NCBI GenBank assembly: GCA_016793805.1
Contig: JAEUIZ010000032.1
Coordinates: 1-64,000 of the forward strand
Length of the DNA: 64,000 nucleotides
Reading direction: 5' to 3'
Origin: Phycisphaerae bacterium
Lineage (GTDB): Bacteria; Planctomycetota; Phycisphaerae; Phycisphaerales; UBA1924
The notes beneath the pieces were generated by a model. That model was not told where the DNA came from, ran no database searches, and worked only from the letters and a program-made list of their open reading frames with translations. Below are positions 52,366-61,308 of the stretch, piece after piece (within the stretch, counting starts at the first letter, position 1; each line of letters opens with the position of its first letter). The translations under genes were made by a program, and so were the position numbers.

Positions 52366-53637
52366 CTACGGACATCCCACGGCGAACTTGCTCAGGAAGC
52401 AGACGAAATCGTTGATATTCAGGATGGGCGGGGTCGTCGAGCCGTCGCAGTTCGCGCGGGGATCGCCGATCGCGTACAGGTTGAGGAAGCAGACGAAGTC
52501 GTTGACGGTGAGCAGGGGCGTGCCCGTCGAGCCGTCGCAGTTGGCATAGCAGCCCGCGCCCGGCCCGATCCACAGGATCGCCTCCTGGCGCGTGGTGGCG
52601 GAGTTGTACCCGAAGCCCGAGACGTGGGTCTCGACGCCGTCGGTCCAGATCCCCGTTGCCTCCGAGGTGAGGAAACTCATCGGGAGGAACGAGTGCAGAT
52701 CGACCCGGGACGCTGCGGTGCCGCGCCATAAGGCGGCGTGCCGCCCGCTGGCGCCGTCGGCGTAGCCGACCTGCATTCCACCCGCGACGCCCGTGGCCCG
52801 CGAGTTGCTCTGCGCGACTGGGTAGAGATCGACCCACGACGCGGCCGAGCCGGCCCACAAGGCCGCGTGGCTCGAAGAGTCGGGGACTCGAACGACCCCG
52901 ACCTGCTGCGTCGCATCGAGGGCATAGACCCATGAAGAGATGTTGCCCGGCGGGTGGAGGTTGGTCCACGATGAGGACGACCCGGTCCAAAGGCTCGCGC
53001 TGGTCACGCTGAACTCATCGACGACATAGCCGCCGTGCTGGACCCCGGTGGTCGCCCACGCCTCGGACGTGTGAAAGAAGCCCATGGTCGGGGGCGGGTT
53101 GAGGTCCACCCACGATCCGGCGCTGCCCGTCCACAGGCTGGCGTGCCAGCCCAGCACGTTGGCCGAGCCGACCTGGATGCCACCGCTTGCGGCGTAGGCG
53201 ACGGACGAGTTGTTGCCGGCCGCCGCGGGATGCAGATTCACCCACGTTCCCGCCGATCCGCTCCAGAGGCTCGCGCGGGAAAGGCCGATCGGCGCCTCGC
53301 CGACCTGCTGTCCATCGCCGACGCCATACGCCCGCGAGTACTCGGTGCCTGCCGGGTGCAGATTGACCCACGACGCGGCCGAGCCGGTCCAGAGGCTGGC
53401 CCGGGTGTGGCCGACCGTTGGGCCCAGCTGCGCCCAGCCCGACTGCTGGCCCGCGCTCACGCCCGTGGCCGCCGATTGCAGCGCCCCGGTCGGGTGCAGG
53501 TTCACGACGGTCCATTGGGCGTTCGCGGCGGAAACGGCCAGCCCGGCCCACATCGCCACGCCCGCGGCCCATGCCAGCCCAGAACACTCCCCGCCCCGGG
53601 CCGGGCCCGGCGCGATCGAACGGAATCGAAGACCCAT
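52366..53637 (-). CDS. Secreted repeat protein (ASLWTGSAxSW) with GC-type dockerin
   Basis: 423 residues with a long signal peptide ending NA-Q near residue 41. It holds about seven repeats of roughly 45-50 residues, each carrying A-S-L-W-[TS]-G-S-A-x-S-W-V-[ND]-L and ending at a HP turn, with GxxxGxQVG in the linkers. This is a beta-propeller pattern. The two dockerin repeats (ANCDGSTGTPLLTVNDFVCF; ANCDGSTTPPILNINDFVCF) end FAVGCP, with Val instead of Ala before GC. Function unknown. Confidence 0.87.
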   Translation of the reverse strand: MGLRFRSIAPGPARGGECSGLAWAAGVAMWAGLAVSAANAQWTVVNLHPTGALQSAATGVSAGQQSGWAQLGPTVGHTRASLWTGSAASWVNLHPAGTEYSRAYGVGDGQQVGEAPIGLSRASLWSGSAGTWVNLHPAAAGNNSSVAYAASGGIQVGSANVLGWHASLWTGSAGSWVDLNPPPTMGFFHTSEAWATTGVQHGGYVVDEFSVTSASLWTGSSSSWTNLHPPGNISSWVYALDATQQVGVVRVPDSSSHAALWAGSAASWVDLYPVAQSNSRATGVAGGMQVGYADGASGRHAALWRGTAASRVDLHSFLPMSFLTSEATGIWTDGVETHVSGFGYNSATTRQEAILWIGPGAGCYANCDGSTGTPLLTVNDFVCFLNLYAIGDPRANCDGSTTPPILNINDFVCFLSKFAVGCP

Positions 53638-53765
53638 CGCGGCACTCCTCGTGTCCGGCGTCCGTGCACGCGCACGCGCGGCCAGCGACCCCGGCCCGCA
53701 CGCTAATCCAAGTCCCTTGCGTGCACACGGTCAAGCGGGCGGCCCGATCGAGCACCGAGTCACGT

Positions 53766-54827
53766 CTACGGGCATCCCGCCGCGTATCGGACCATGAAGC
53801 ACACGAAATCGTTGACGTTCAGGATCGGCGGGGTCGTCGAGCCGTCGCAGTTCGCGTAGTCCGACTGCTGCTCCGGCGGCGAGAGCGCCCCGGCCGCGCT
53901 GAATCGGTTCAGGAAGCACACAAAGTCGTTGATGTTCGTCGCGGGCGGGGTGGTTGAGAGGTCGCAGTTGGCCGGGCAGGCGCGGATCGCCAGCCCGTAG
54001 TTCCATCCCGCGGCGAGCACCGCGAACCGGCCCGTGGGCGGCTGAGTCCAGCCGCCGAACGGATTGCCCCACGTCACGAGTTGTCCGTCGTCCCGGATCG
54101 CGGCGCTCGTGCCATTGCCGGCGGCGATCGCCACGTAGCGACCAGGCGGAACATCGCATTGGCCGTAGGAGTTCGAGCCCCAGGCGACCACCGTGCCGTC
54201 CGCCCGGAGCGCCAGCGCGTGCATCTCCACAACGCGGACATCGATGAACTCGCCCGGCGGCGGTGGGACATTCGCGAAGGAGAGTTCGCCCCAGACGGCG
54301 ATGGTGCCGTCCGTTCGGATCGCGGCTGCGATTCGGTGCCCAGCGCACACCACCTTGAACGTGCCCTGCGGCGGCGGGATCACTCCGCCCCACCTCACCA
54401 GCACGCCGTCCTCGCGAATGCCCAGCCCGAAGTAACTTCCCGCCGAGACGGCGATGAACCGGCCCGGAGGCGGACTGGCCTGCCCGACGTTGTTGTATCC
54501 CCAGCCGGCCAGCGTGCCGTCCGTGCGAATCGCCAGCCCGTGCCCCGGGTAGCCGGCCGAGACCGCCTGGAACGTCCCCGTGGGTACGTTGAGGGCACCG
54601 AGCCCATTCCAGCCGAAGCCGACCAGCGTTCCATCGGCACGGATCGCGTAACTGTGGCTATCAGTCCCCGCGATGGCGATGTAGTTGCCCGGCGGTGGAA
54701 TGGTTTCGCCATGGCCGCCGTCGAGTCCCCATCCGACGGCCTGGCCCGGCTGAGCCGACGCCGCAACGGCGAGGACAAGCGACGATGCGGCCGCGCACGA
54801 CGCCTGAATACACGTGAAGGGCTTCAT
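53766..54827 (-). CDS. RCC1-repeat protein with GC-type dockerin
   Basis: 353 residues from ATG 54827. The signal peptide ends ASA-Q near residue 26. Six or seven RCC1-type units follow (AIRADGTLVGFGWNGLGAL, AIRTDGTLAGWGYNNVGQ, ALRADGTVVAWGSNSYGQ), a seven-bladed propeller by analogy. The tail is a two-repeat GC dockerin with an insert containing SPPEQQSDY, as in 46437-48428. It lies eight bases from the related gene 54836-55790 on the same strand, so both probably come from one transcript. Confidence 0.9.
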   Translation of the reverse strand: MKPFTCIQASCAAASSLVLAVAASAQPGQAVGWGLDGGHGETIPPPGNYIAIAGTDSHSYAIRADGTLVGFGWNGLGALNVPTGTFQAVSAGYPGHGLAIRTDGTLAGWGYNNVGQASPPPGRFIAVSAGSYFGLGIREDGVLVRWGGVIPPPQGTFKVVCAGHRIAAAIRTDGTIAVWGELSFANVPPPPGEFIDVRVVEMHALALRADGTVVAWGSNSYGQCDVPPGRYVAIAAGNGTSAAIRDDGQLVTWGNPFGGWTQPPTGRFAVLAAGWNYGLAIRACPANCDLSTTPPATNINDFVCFLNRFSAAGALSPPEQQSDYANCDGSTTPPILNVNDFVCFMVRYAAGCP

Positions 54828-54835
54828 GGCTGGCC

Positions 54836-55790
54836 TCATGGTGCGAGGATCACGATGTTGAACCAACTCGAGTGCGACGGACCGATTCGGAGGATGGGGA
54901 GCACCGACAACTCGATGGGCACCTCGCCCTGGCCGAACTTGTGGCCACAGTTGTCGCCGCCCGAAGCACCCCAGGCGACGACTCGAGAGTTGGTGCGCAT
55001 CGCCAGGCCATGCTGGTAGCCGCCCGAGACTTCCGCGAATGTCCCCGTCGGCGGCGGAAGAACGTTGCACACGTTGCCGCATCCCCAGCCGAGGATCGTG
55101 CCATCCACGCGGATCGCCATGCTGTGGCAATGGAGACCGCCCACAGCGAGGTATTGCCCCTCGCCCGCCTCGGGTACGACGCTCGCGAGCGTCTCACCGC
55201 TCCCACACGAGCACTCGCCGCTGCTCGGTCCGAACGCCACGAGTGTGCCGTCGGTGCGGATGGCGAGCGAGTGGTGCGCCCCGGCGGACAGCGCGCGGTA
55301 CTTGCCGGTGCCTCCGTCTGGTAGCGTCCAGCCCGTGGCCTCGCCCCAGAGCGCGATGGACCCATCCGCTCGCAGCGCGAGACTAACTCGCTCGCCCGCG
55401 GCGACTGCCGTGGCGACAAGGCCATTGGGGACTTCCAGCCACGAGCCCGAGTTACCCCATGCAACGACGCTTCCGTCGCTCTGGAGACCCAGAGAATGGT
55501 CCCAGCCTGCTGAGACCGCGATGAAGTTTGCGGACTCGGGTACATTGGTTTGGCCATCCGTATTCAAACCCCAGCCTACGAGTGTTCCATCCTCGCGGAT
55601 GCCGATCGCGAACTTCCGACCACACGCCACCTGCTTGAAGTTCCCGGATGGGACGTTGCCGATGCCGTGAGACGTATCGCCCCAGTGAAACAGTGGGCCG
55701 ATGGCCTGCCCCCGCGCTTCCTCAATACCCGGCCCCCCCCCCGAACGAAAGGAATGCGAACGCGACGACCAACATTGCTCCAACTCGCAT
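54836..55790 (-). pseudogene. RCC1-repeat secreted protein interrupted by a G10 tract
   Basis: ATG 55790 with a perfect AAGGAG seven bases upstream opens a signal peptide (MRVGAMLVVAFAFLSF). The coding strand then has G10 (55742 to 55733) and the frame stops at 55722. With one G fewer it continues into a 295-residue RCC1 propeller with six units (GIREDGTLVGWGLNTDGQ, LQSDGSVVAWGNSGSW, ALRADGSIALWGEATGW, AIRTDGTLVAFGPSSGE), ending WFNIVILAP. No dockerin or CTERM tail is present. So this is a paralogue of 53766-54827 in a possible off state, a mutated gene, or a sequencing artefact. A candidate TATATT -10 lies at 55860-55865 on the minus strand. Confidence 0.68.
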
Positions 55791-56034
55791 GGCAGTCTCC
55801 TTGAAACCACGGTGTGACTCGCACGAGATCGACTCGGCAGGCATTGGAGCGGCGTATCCAATATACCACATTCCGCGCAGCCGGGTTGCAACGCGCGACA
55901 ATATTCTGCGAATCATCAATCCCCCGGGGCGTCCCGCGGCAGTGCCCATGCGCACCCTCCGCTGCCCCCCAACCCCAATCCCGGCATCCCGACACCCCGC
56001 TGCCGCCCCGCTCCAAACCGCAGCGAGACCGCGC

Positions 56035-57156
56035 TCACCGCGCGAGCCAACTCGCCCGTTCCTCCGCGCGCGCCGCGGCTTCGAGCAGCGTGGCCGCGAC
56101 CCGTGCCGCGCCGTCGGCAGGACCGAGAGCGTCGAAGGCCGATTTCATGCGCGCGCGGGCGTCCGCGTCGGTCAGGAGCGTCCCCAGCGTTTCGCCGGCA
56201 TCGGCGAGGTTCGCGCCCGCGTCGATGCGGTCCGTGGCGACGACGGCCGCCCCCGCCTCGACCAGCGGCGCCGCGTTCAGCCGCTGGTGCTCGTCGCGGT
56301 GATATGGATATGGAAGGAACAGGCACGGCACGGCATTGGCCCACGCCTCGGCGACGGTGTTCGCCCCCGATCGGCACAATGCAAGATCCGCGGCGCCCCA
56401 GGCGTCTGCCATGCGCTCGATGAACGGGACCACGAGCGCGCGCGCGCCGGCGTCCGCATACGCGGCGCGCACAAGCGCGTCCTCTCCATGCCCGGTCTGA
56501 TGTAAGATCTGCCAGCCGGCGAGGGCGTCGGGCCGACGACGGGCGAGTTCGATCAGGAGCGAGTTGATCGATCGGGCGCCCTGGCTGCCGCCGGTGACCA
56601 GCAACGTGCGCACGTTCGCGTCCAAGCCGAGGCGGGCGCGGCAGACGGCGGGCGGGTCGGCGGCTCGGGCGGCGGCACGGACGATCGGCGGGACACGCGG
56701 CCAGTCGAATCCGGGTGCGGCGGCGGAGGTGACGATCGCCGACGACCGGCGCGCAATCCAGCGGTTCGCCTTCCCGGGGACCGCGTCGAGGTTCACCAGC
56801 GTGACGGGCACGCGCTCGGCCCGGGCGGCCTGCACAGCGGGCGCGGCGATGAACCCGCCCATCGCGACCAGATGCGGGGACTCGCCTTGGGCGCGCGCGT
56901 CTCGGATGAGCCGCCGGACCGTGCGCACGGACGGCGCCCACCCGCGGAGGAAGCGGACGAGCGCGCGCGGGCGGAGGCCGACGGGCTGGGCGGGGAGGGC
57001 GACGAACGGCTCGCCCGCGGCGGCGAGGATGCGCGCGTCGATGGCGCGGGACGAGACCAGGAGCGTGTGCGGGGCGTGGAGGTGTTCGAGGATGGCCAGC
57101 GCGGGGTAGATGTGCCCGCCCGTGCCCCCGCCGGCGAAGAGGTAGCGGGCGGTCAT
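56035..57156 (-). CDS. murG: UDP-GlcNAc:undecaprenyl-PP-MurNAc-pentapeptide transferase
   Basis: 373 residues from ATG 57156, which overlaps the ftsW stop by four bases. The GT-B motifs are present: N-terminal FAGGGTGGHIYPALAI, GGFIAAPAVQAA, LLVTGGSQGARSINSLL, and the donor part LCRSGANTVAEAWA with PYPYHRDEHQRLNA. It makes lipid II at the inner membrane. Its presence with ftsW shows that this lineage keeps the normal peptidoglycan pathway. It is not in a long dcw cluster here. Confidence 0.95.
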   Translation of the reverse strand: MTARYLFAGGGTGGHIYPALAILEHLHAPHTLLVSSRAIDARILAAAGEPFVALPAQPVGLRPRALVRFLRGWAPSVRTVRRLIRDARAQGESPHLVAMGGFIAAPAVQAARAERVPVTLVNLDAVPGKANRWIARRSSAIVTSAAAPGFDWPRVPPIVRAAARAADPPAVCRARLGLDANVRTLLVTGGSQGARSINSLLIELARRRPDALAGWQILHQTGHGEDALVRAAYADAGARALVVPFIERMADAWGAADLALCRSGANTVAEAWANAVPCLFLPYPYHRDEHQRLNAAPLVEAGAAVVATDRIDAGANLADAGETLGTLLTDADARARMKSAFDALGPADGAARVAATLLEAAARAEERASWLAR

Positions 57157-58379
57157 GCGAGCGCGGGGAGCGGCTCGGGCTCGTGGCGTGGCGCGGCGCG
57201 GTCGATGGCGACGAGCAGCCCGAGGCAGAAGGCGGTGAGGATCCAGCCCGTGCCGCCGGCGCTGACGAGCGGGAGGGCGATGCCCTTGGTGGGGGCGAGG
57301 CCGGTGACGACGGTGAGGTTGATGAGGGCCTGGATCCCGACGGTAGTGATGATGCCCAGGGCCGCGAGTTTGAGGAGGAGCGAGGGCTGTCGGCGGATGA
57401 TGAGGACGGAGGCGACGAGGAGGGCGACGTAGAGCGAGACGACGACGGCGGCGCCGGCGATGCCCAGTTCCTCGCAGATGATGGCGAAGAGGAAGTCGGT
57501 GGTGTCCTCGGGGAGATACCCGAACTTCTGGAGCCCGAACCCGAGTCCCCGGCCGAAGCCCTCGCCGTTGGCGACCGCACCGAGAGATTGGATCATGTGG
57601 TAGCCGGCCTTCTTGGGGTCGGCGTAGGGGTCGAGGAAGGTCTGGAGGCGGGTGAGGCGATAGGGGTTGGCGAGCACCAGGACGACGAACCCGGCGACAG
57701 CAGGGGGGACGAAGGCGAGGAAGTGCCAGAGGCGGGCGCCGCCCGCGAGCAGCACGGCGCCAGCGACGAGCCCGATGAGCGTCCCGGTACCGAGGTCCTC
57801 GTAGGCAACGGCGGCGGCGACGATGGCGGCGGCGGCGAGCCCGGGCAGGAGCCCGAGCCAGAAGCGGTGCATGAGGGCCTGTCGCGAGGCGGCGTACCAG
57901 GCGACCAGGAGCGCAAGGCCCCACTTGGCGAACTCGGAGGGCTGGAAGGAGAGGCCCCCGAGCATGGGGAGGCGGACCCAGCGCTGCGAGCCGTTGACCT
58001 CGCGGCCCAGGCCCGGGATGAAGGAGGTGGCAAGGACCGCGAGGATGAGGACGGTCCCCAGGGCCAGGCCCAGGGGCGCCCGCGAGCCCGGGCGGCCGAG
58101 GCGGTCCGCCAGCGCGCGCACGGGCAGGAGCGAGCCGACGACGAGCGCGGCGACGGCGAGGGCGAGGTAGACCGCGGGCCGCGAGGTGGCGACGCGGAGC
58201 AAGGAGTGCCCCACGGAGTGGGTGGTGTCGTCCGGGGGCGTGGGGACGGCCGCGAGGGCGTCGCCGACGGGGAGGGTCTCGACGGGCTCGACGGTCAGGC
58301 CCGCGGAGGTGACCATGACCAGTCCGATCGCGAGGAGGGCGAGCGCGCAGAGGACCACGACCTGTCCGGGCCGGAGCAT
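57153..58379 (-). CDS. ftsW: FtsW/RodA-family peptidoglycan polymerase
   Basis: 408 residues from ATG 58379; a GTG at 58502 would add 41 basic residues and overlap the tatD start. About ten hydrophobic segments are visible. SEDS marks are WVRLPMLGGLSFQPSEFAKW, DLGTGTLIGLVAG, AVANGEGFGRGLGFGLQKFGYLPE, and the final TKGIALPLVSAGGTGWI. It polymerises lipid II at the septum, or acts as RodA. It is followed directly by murG, a common pairing. Upstream is the divergent tatD. Confidence 0.93.
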   Translation of the reverse strand: MLRPGQVVVLCALALLAIGLVMVTSAGLTVEPVETLPVGDALAAVPTPPDDTTHSVGHSLLRVATSRPAVYLALAVAALVVGSLLPVRALADRLGRPGSRAPLGLALGTVLILAVLATSFIPGLGREVNGSQRWVRLPMLGGLSFQPSEFAKWGLALLVAWYAASRQALMHRFWLGLLPGLAAAAIVAAAVAYEDLGTGTLIGLVAGAVLLAGGARLWHFLAFVPPAVAGFVVLVLANPYRLTRLQTFLDPYADPKKAGYHMIQSLGAVANGEGFGRGLGFGLQKFGYLPEDTTDFLFAIICEELGIAGAAVVVSLYVALLVASVLIIRRQPSLLLKLAALGIITTVGIQALINLTVVTGLAPTKGIALPLVSAGGTGWILTAFCLGLLVAIDRAAPRHEPEPLPALA

Positions 58380-58491
58380 CGAAGGAATATCGGCGAGCGG
58401 GGCGGAATGGGATGAAGGACGGCGCAGTCGGGTGCGGCAGGAAACAGGCCGCGAGTCACGAAGGGCTTCGGGAGGCTGGCTACGCTCGGGT

Positions 58492-59289
58492 GTGATCGAC
58501 ACGCATTGTCATCTGACGTTCCCCGAGTTTGCGGGCAAGGTGCCGGAGGTCGTGGCGCGGGCGGCCGAGCACGGGGTGGGCGGGGCGATCACGATCTCGA
58601 CGACGACGCGGGATTGCCTGGCGGCGCTGGCCGTGGCGAAGGCGCACCCGAACGTCTGGTGCACGGCGGGGGTGCATCCGCTGTATTCGGACGAGGGTCC
58701 GCACGAGTGGGAGAACCTGCGGCTGGTGGCGAGCGACCCGCGTTGCGTGGCCTGGGGCGAGTTGGGGCTCGACAACCATTACAGCGAGCCGGGCGCGGAG
58801 GTGCAGCGGCGGGTGCTGGCGGAGCAGTTGGGCTTCATCGAGAGCGCCCACGAGGGCGGGGGCGGTCGGCCAGCCATCGACCTGCCGGTGGTCATCCATT
58901 GCCGCGAGGCGTTCGCGGACCTGTTGCCGATCCTTCGGCGAACGCGGCTGGATCCGTCGCGGTTTGTCTTCCATTGCTTCACGGGCACGGCGGACGAGGC
59001 GCGGCGGGTGCTGGACTTTGGCGCGATGATCTCGTTCACGGGGGTGGTCACGTATCGCAACGCGCCGGAGGTGCGTGAGGCGGCGGGGCTGGTGCCGATC
59101 GAGCGGATCATGGTGGAGACGGACGCGCCGTACCTCTCACCGGACCCGCACCGGGGCGTGCGCCCGTGCGAGCCGTGGATGGCGTCGGTGACGGCGCGCA
59201 GGCTGGCGGAGATCAAGGGGATGGAGTGGGAGGACTTCTGCCGGGCGATCGACGAGAACACGCGGCGGTTCTTTGGGGTGGAGGCGTGA
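58492..59289 (+). CDS. tatD: TatD-family metal-dependent hydrolase
   Basis: 265 residues from a GTG at 58492, whose IDTHCHLTFPEF gives the N-terminal metal His pair. Other marks are GVHPLY, WGELGLDNHY, VVIHCREAF, FHCFTG, and ETDAPYLSPDPHRG. TatD proteins are DNases or DNA-repair exonucleases in the cytoplasm. It is divergent from ftsW, with 112 bases between starts, and converges with the PhoH gene. The usual neighbour metG is absent. Confidence 0.93.
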   Translation: MIDTHCHLTFPEFAGKVPEVVARAAEHGVGGAITISTTTRDCLAALAVAKAHPNVWCTAGVHPLYSDEGPHEWENLRLVASDPRCVAWGELGLDNHYSEPGAEVQRRVLAEQLGFIESAHEGGGGRPAIDLPVVIHCREAFADLLPILRRTRLDPSRFVFHCFTGTADEARRVLDFGAMISFTGVVTYRNAPEVREAAGLVPIERIMVETDAPYLSPDPHRGVRPCEPWMASVTARRLAEIKGMEWEDFCRAIDENTRRFFGVEA

Positions 59290-59307
59290 GCGCGCCGGCG
59301 GGCCGCG

Positions 59308-60768
59308 CTACAGCCGCGCGGCGGCGATGCTGGCGAGTTCGGAGCGTTCGGACTTGACGAGGGAGACGTGCCCGACGATGGGGACGCCCTTCATGCGTTC
59401 GACGCAGTAGGCGAGGCCGTTGGAGGAGGAGTCGAGGTAGGGGTTGTCGATCTGCCCGATGTCGCCGGTGAGGACGAGTTTGGTTCCCTCGCCGACGCGG
59501 GAGACGATGGTCTTGATCTCGTGCGGGGTGAGGTTCTGGGCCTCGTCGACGATCATGAACTGGTGGGGGATGGATCGGCCACGGATGTAGGTGAGGGGTT
59601 CGAGGACGAGTTTCCCGTCGGCCATGAGTTTCTGGATGCGCTGCTCGGTGGAGTGGCTCTCGGCCTGCTGGAGGTGGGCGCCGCGGGTGGAGAGGAGGTA
59701 GGAGAGGTTGTCGAAGATGGGCTGCATCCAGGCGGTGAGTTTCTCGTCCTTGTCGCCGGGGAGGTACCCGATGTCGCGGCCCAGGGGCATGATGGGGCGG
59801 GCGACGAGGAGTTTGTCGTAGCGTTCCTCGGCGAACACCTTGGCCATCCCGGCGGCGAGGGCGAAGAGGGTCTTGCCCGTGCCGGCGGACCCGAGAAGGG
59901 TGACGAAGCGGACCTCGTCGTCCATGAGGAGGTCGAGGGCCATGACCTGCTGAACGTTGCGGGCCATGATCCCAAAGACGGGCTTTCGCGGCGCGGTGAC
60001 GGGGATGACGTGGTCGGTGTCGGCGAGGCGGCGGGCCAGCCCGGAGTGGGTCTCGTCGTCCTTGTCGCGGAGGACGACGAACTGGTTGGTGGCGAGTTCG
60101 CGGTGGCCGTGCTCGCCATCGGAGAGGGCCTCGGCGAGACGCGCGATGGGGAGCATGCGGTCGCGGTAGAGGTCGTCGATGAGCGCGCCGGGGGCGTCGG
60201 CGGTGAGGAAGCCGACGTAGAGGCGATCGGCGTCGACCTTCTGGTTCTCGAAGTCCTCGGTGGTGATGCCCAGGGCATCGGACTTGATGCGGGCGGAGAT
60301 GTCCTTGGAGACGAAGACGGTTCGGACGCCCTGCTGGTGGAGGTGCCAGGCGGAGGCGATGATGCGGTTGTCGGGGGAATCGTGGGCGATGGCGGCGGGC
60401 CGGATGTGCTCGGCCACGTCGATGCGGACGGTCCCGCTGATGCCGTTGCCGGCGGAACTTGCGGCGCCGACCCGAGGTGAGACGGAAGCCCAGGGCACGC
60501 CGTCGGTGAGGCGTCCGAGCCCGCGGAGGCGGTCGAGGTGTCGGATGCAGGCGCGGGCGTTTCGGCCGAGGTCGTCGTCCTTGCGCTTCATCGCGTCGAG
60601 TTCCTCGATCACGGCGAAGGGGATGACGACGTGGTGCTCCTTGAAGACAAAGAGCGCGTTCGGGTTGTGCAGCAGGACGTTGGTGTCAACAACGAAGTGC
60701 TTCACGCCCGTGTCGGCGTCGGACGGCTCGGCGTGTTTGGGTTTGGGCGACTGGCGGGCGGTTGGCAT
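59308..60768 (-). CDS. PIN-domain/PhoH-like ATPase (PhoH2)
   Basis: 486 residues from ATG 60768. An N-terminal PIN domain (VVDTNVLLHNP, VIEELD, HDSPDNRIIASA) is joined to a PhoH-like P-loop domain with Walker A LLGSAGTGKT, RPIMPLGRDIGYLPGDKDEK and Walker B FMIVDEAQNLTPHE, and sensor VLTGDIGQIDNP. PhoH2 proteins are RNA-unwinding, RNA-cleaving enzymes; in some bacteria a short antitoxin-like gene accompanies them. Here the next gene, at 60949, runs the other way. The start has only a weak ribosome site. Confidence 0.93.
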   Translation of the reverse strand: MPTARQSPKPKHAEPSDADTGVKHFVVDTNVLLHNPNALFVFKEHHVVIPFAVIEELDAMKRKDDDLGRNARACIRHLDRLRGLGRLTDGVPWASVSPRVGAASSAGNGISGTVRIDVAEHIRPAAIAHDSPDNRIIASAWHLHQQGVRTVFVSKDISARIKSDALGITTEDFENQKVDADRLYVGFLTADAPGALIDDLYRDRMLPIARLAEALSDGEHGHRELATNQFVVLRDKDDETHSGLARRLADTDHVIPVTAPRKPVFGIMARNVQQVMALDLLMDDEVRFVTLLGSAGTGKTLFALAAGMAKVFAEERYDKLLVARPIMPLGRDIGYLPGDKDEKLTAWMQPIFDNLSYLLSTRGAHLQQAESHSTEQRIQKLMADGKLVLEPLTYIRGRSIPHQFMIVDEAQNLTPHEIKTIVSRVGEGTKLVLTGDIGQIDNPYLDSSSNGLAYCVERMKGVPIVGHVSLVKSERSELASIAAARL

Positions 60769-60948
60769 GGGCACCGGCTCAGGATACCGCGGGCGGGCGC
60801 CCGGGTCTTCCTCGGATTTCGGTCGGGGGCGGGGGCTGGATTGAGGACAATCCCTCTGGAATTCCCTCAAACCGGAACCGCCCGGCTTCCGAAACATCTA
60901 ACGAGAAGTCCGCGGCACGGCGTCGCGGAGGCACGGAAAGGGAAAGTC

Positions 60949-61185
60949 ATGTCCCGGCACGAGCAGGTGAGCCCGGAGCGTCTGGTGGAGGCGGCGGAGG
61001 CGGCCCTGATGGCGGCGGCCGAAGTCGCGGAACTCGGGGGCGGAGATTGGCCGTATCCGGCCGACCTCATGGGCCATCCGGACCAGCCCGCGTGCCTCTG
61101 TCCGTTCACGCGCTGGGAGATCGAGCAGGCGTGCGAGTTCCTGGTGCGGATGGGCATGCTCGAGCCGCGGCGGTCGGCGCGCTAG
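60949..61185 (+). CDS. Small acidic protein of unknown function
   Basis: 78 residues from ATG 60949, with a purine-rich stretch (AAGGGAAAG) upstream. The sequence is helical (VEAAEAALMAAAEVAELGG, RWEIEQACEFLVRMGML) with a CPF motif and two Cys (CLCPF) near the middle. No known family was recognised. It lies alone between the divergent PhoH and convergent LpoB genes. It could be a small regulator or metal-binding protein, but nothing shows this. Confidence 0.55.
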   Translation: MSRHEQVSPERLVEAAEAALMAAAEVAELGGGDWPYPADLMGHPDQPACLCPFTRWEIEQACEFLVRMGMLEPRRSAR

Positions 61186-61308
61186 ACGACGCTCGTTCCC
61201 GCGCGATCCCCGGTCGAATCGCCGCGCCTGTTCGCCCCGCGAGGATTCGCGCAACCTTCGCGCTAGTTCTCGCGCGCGGCTCCCGCCGGCACGCCGATCC
61301 ACCCCGGC

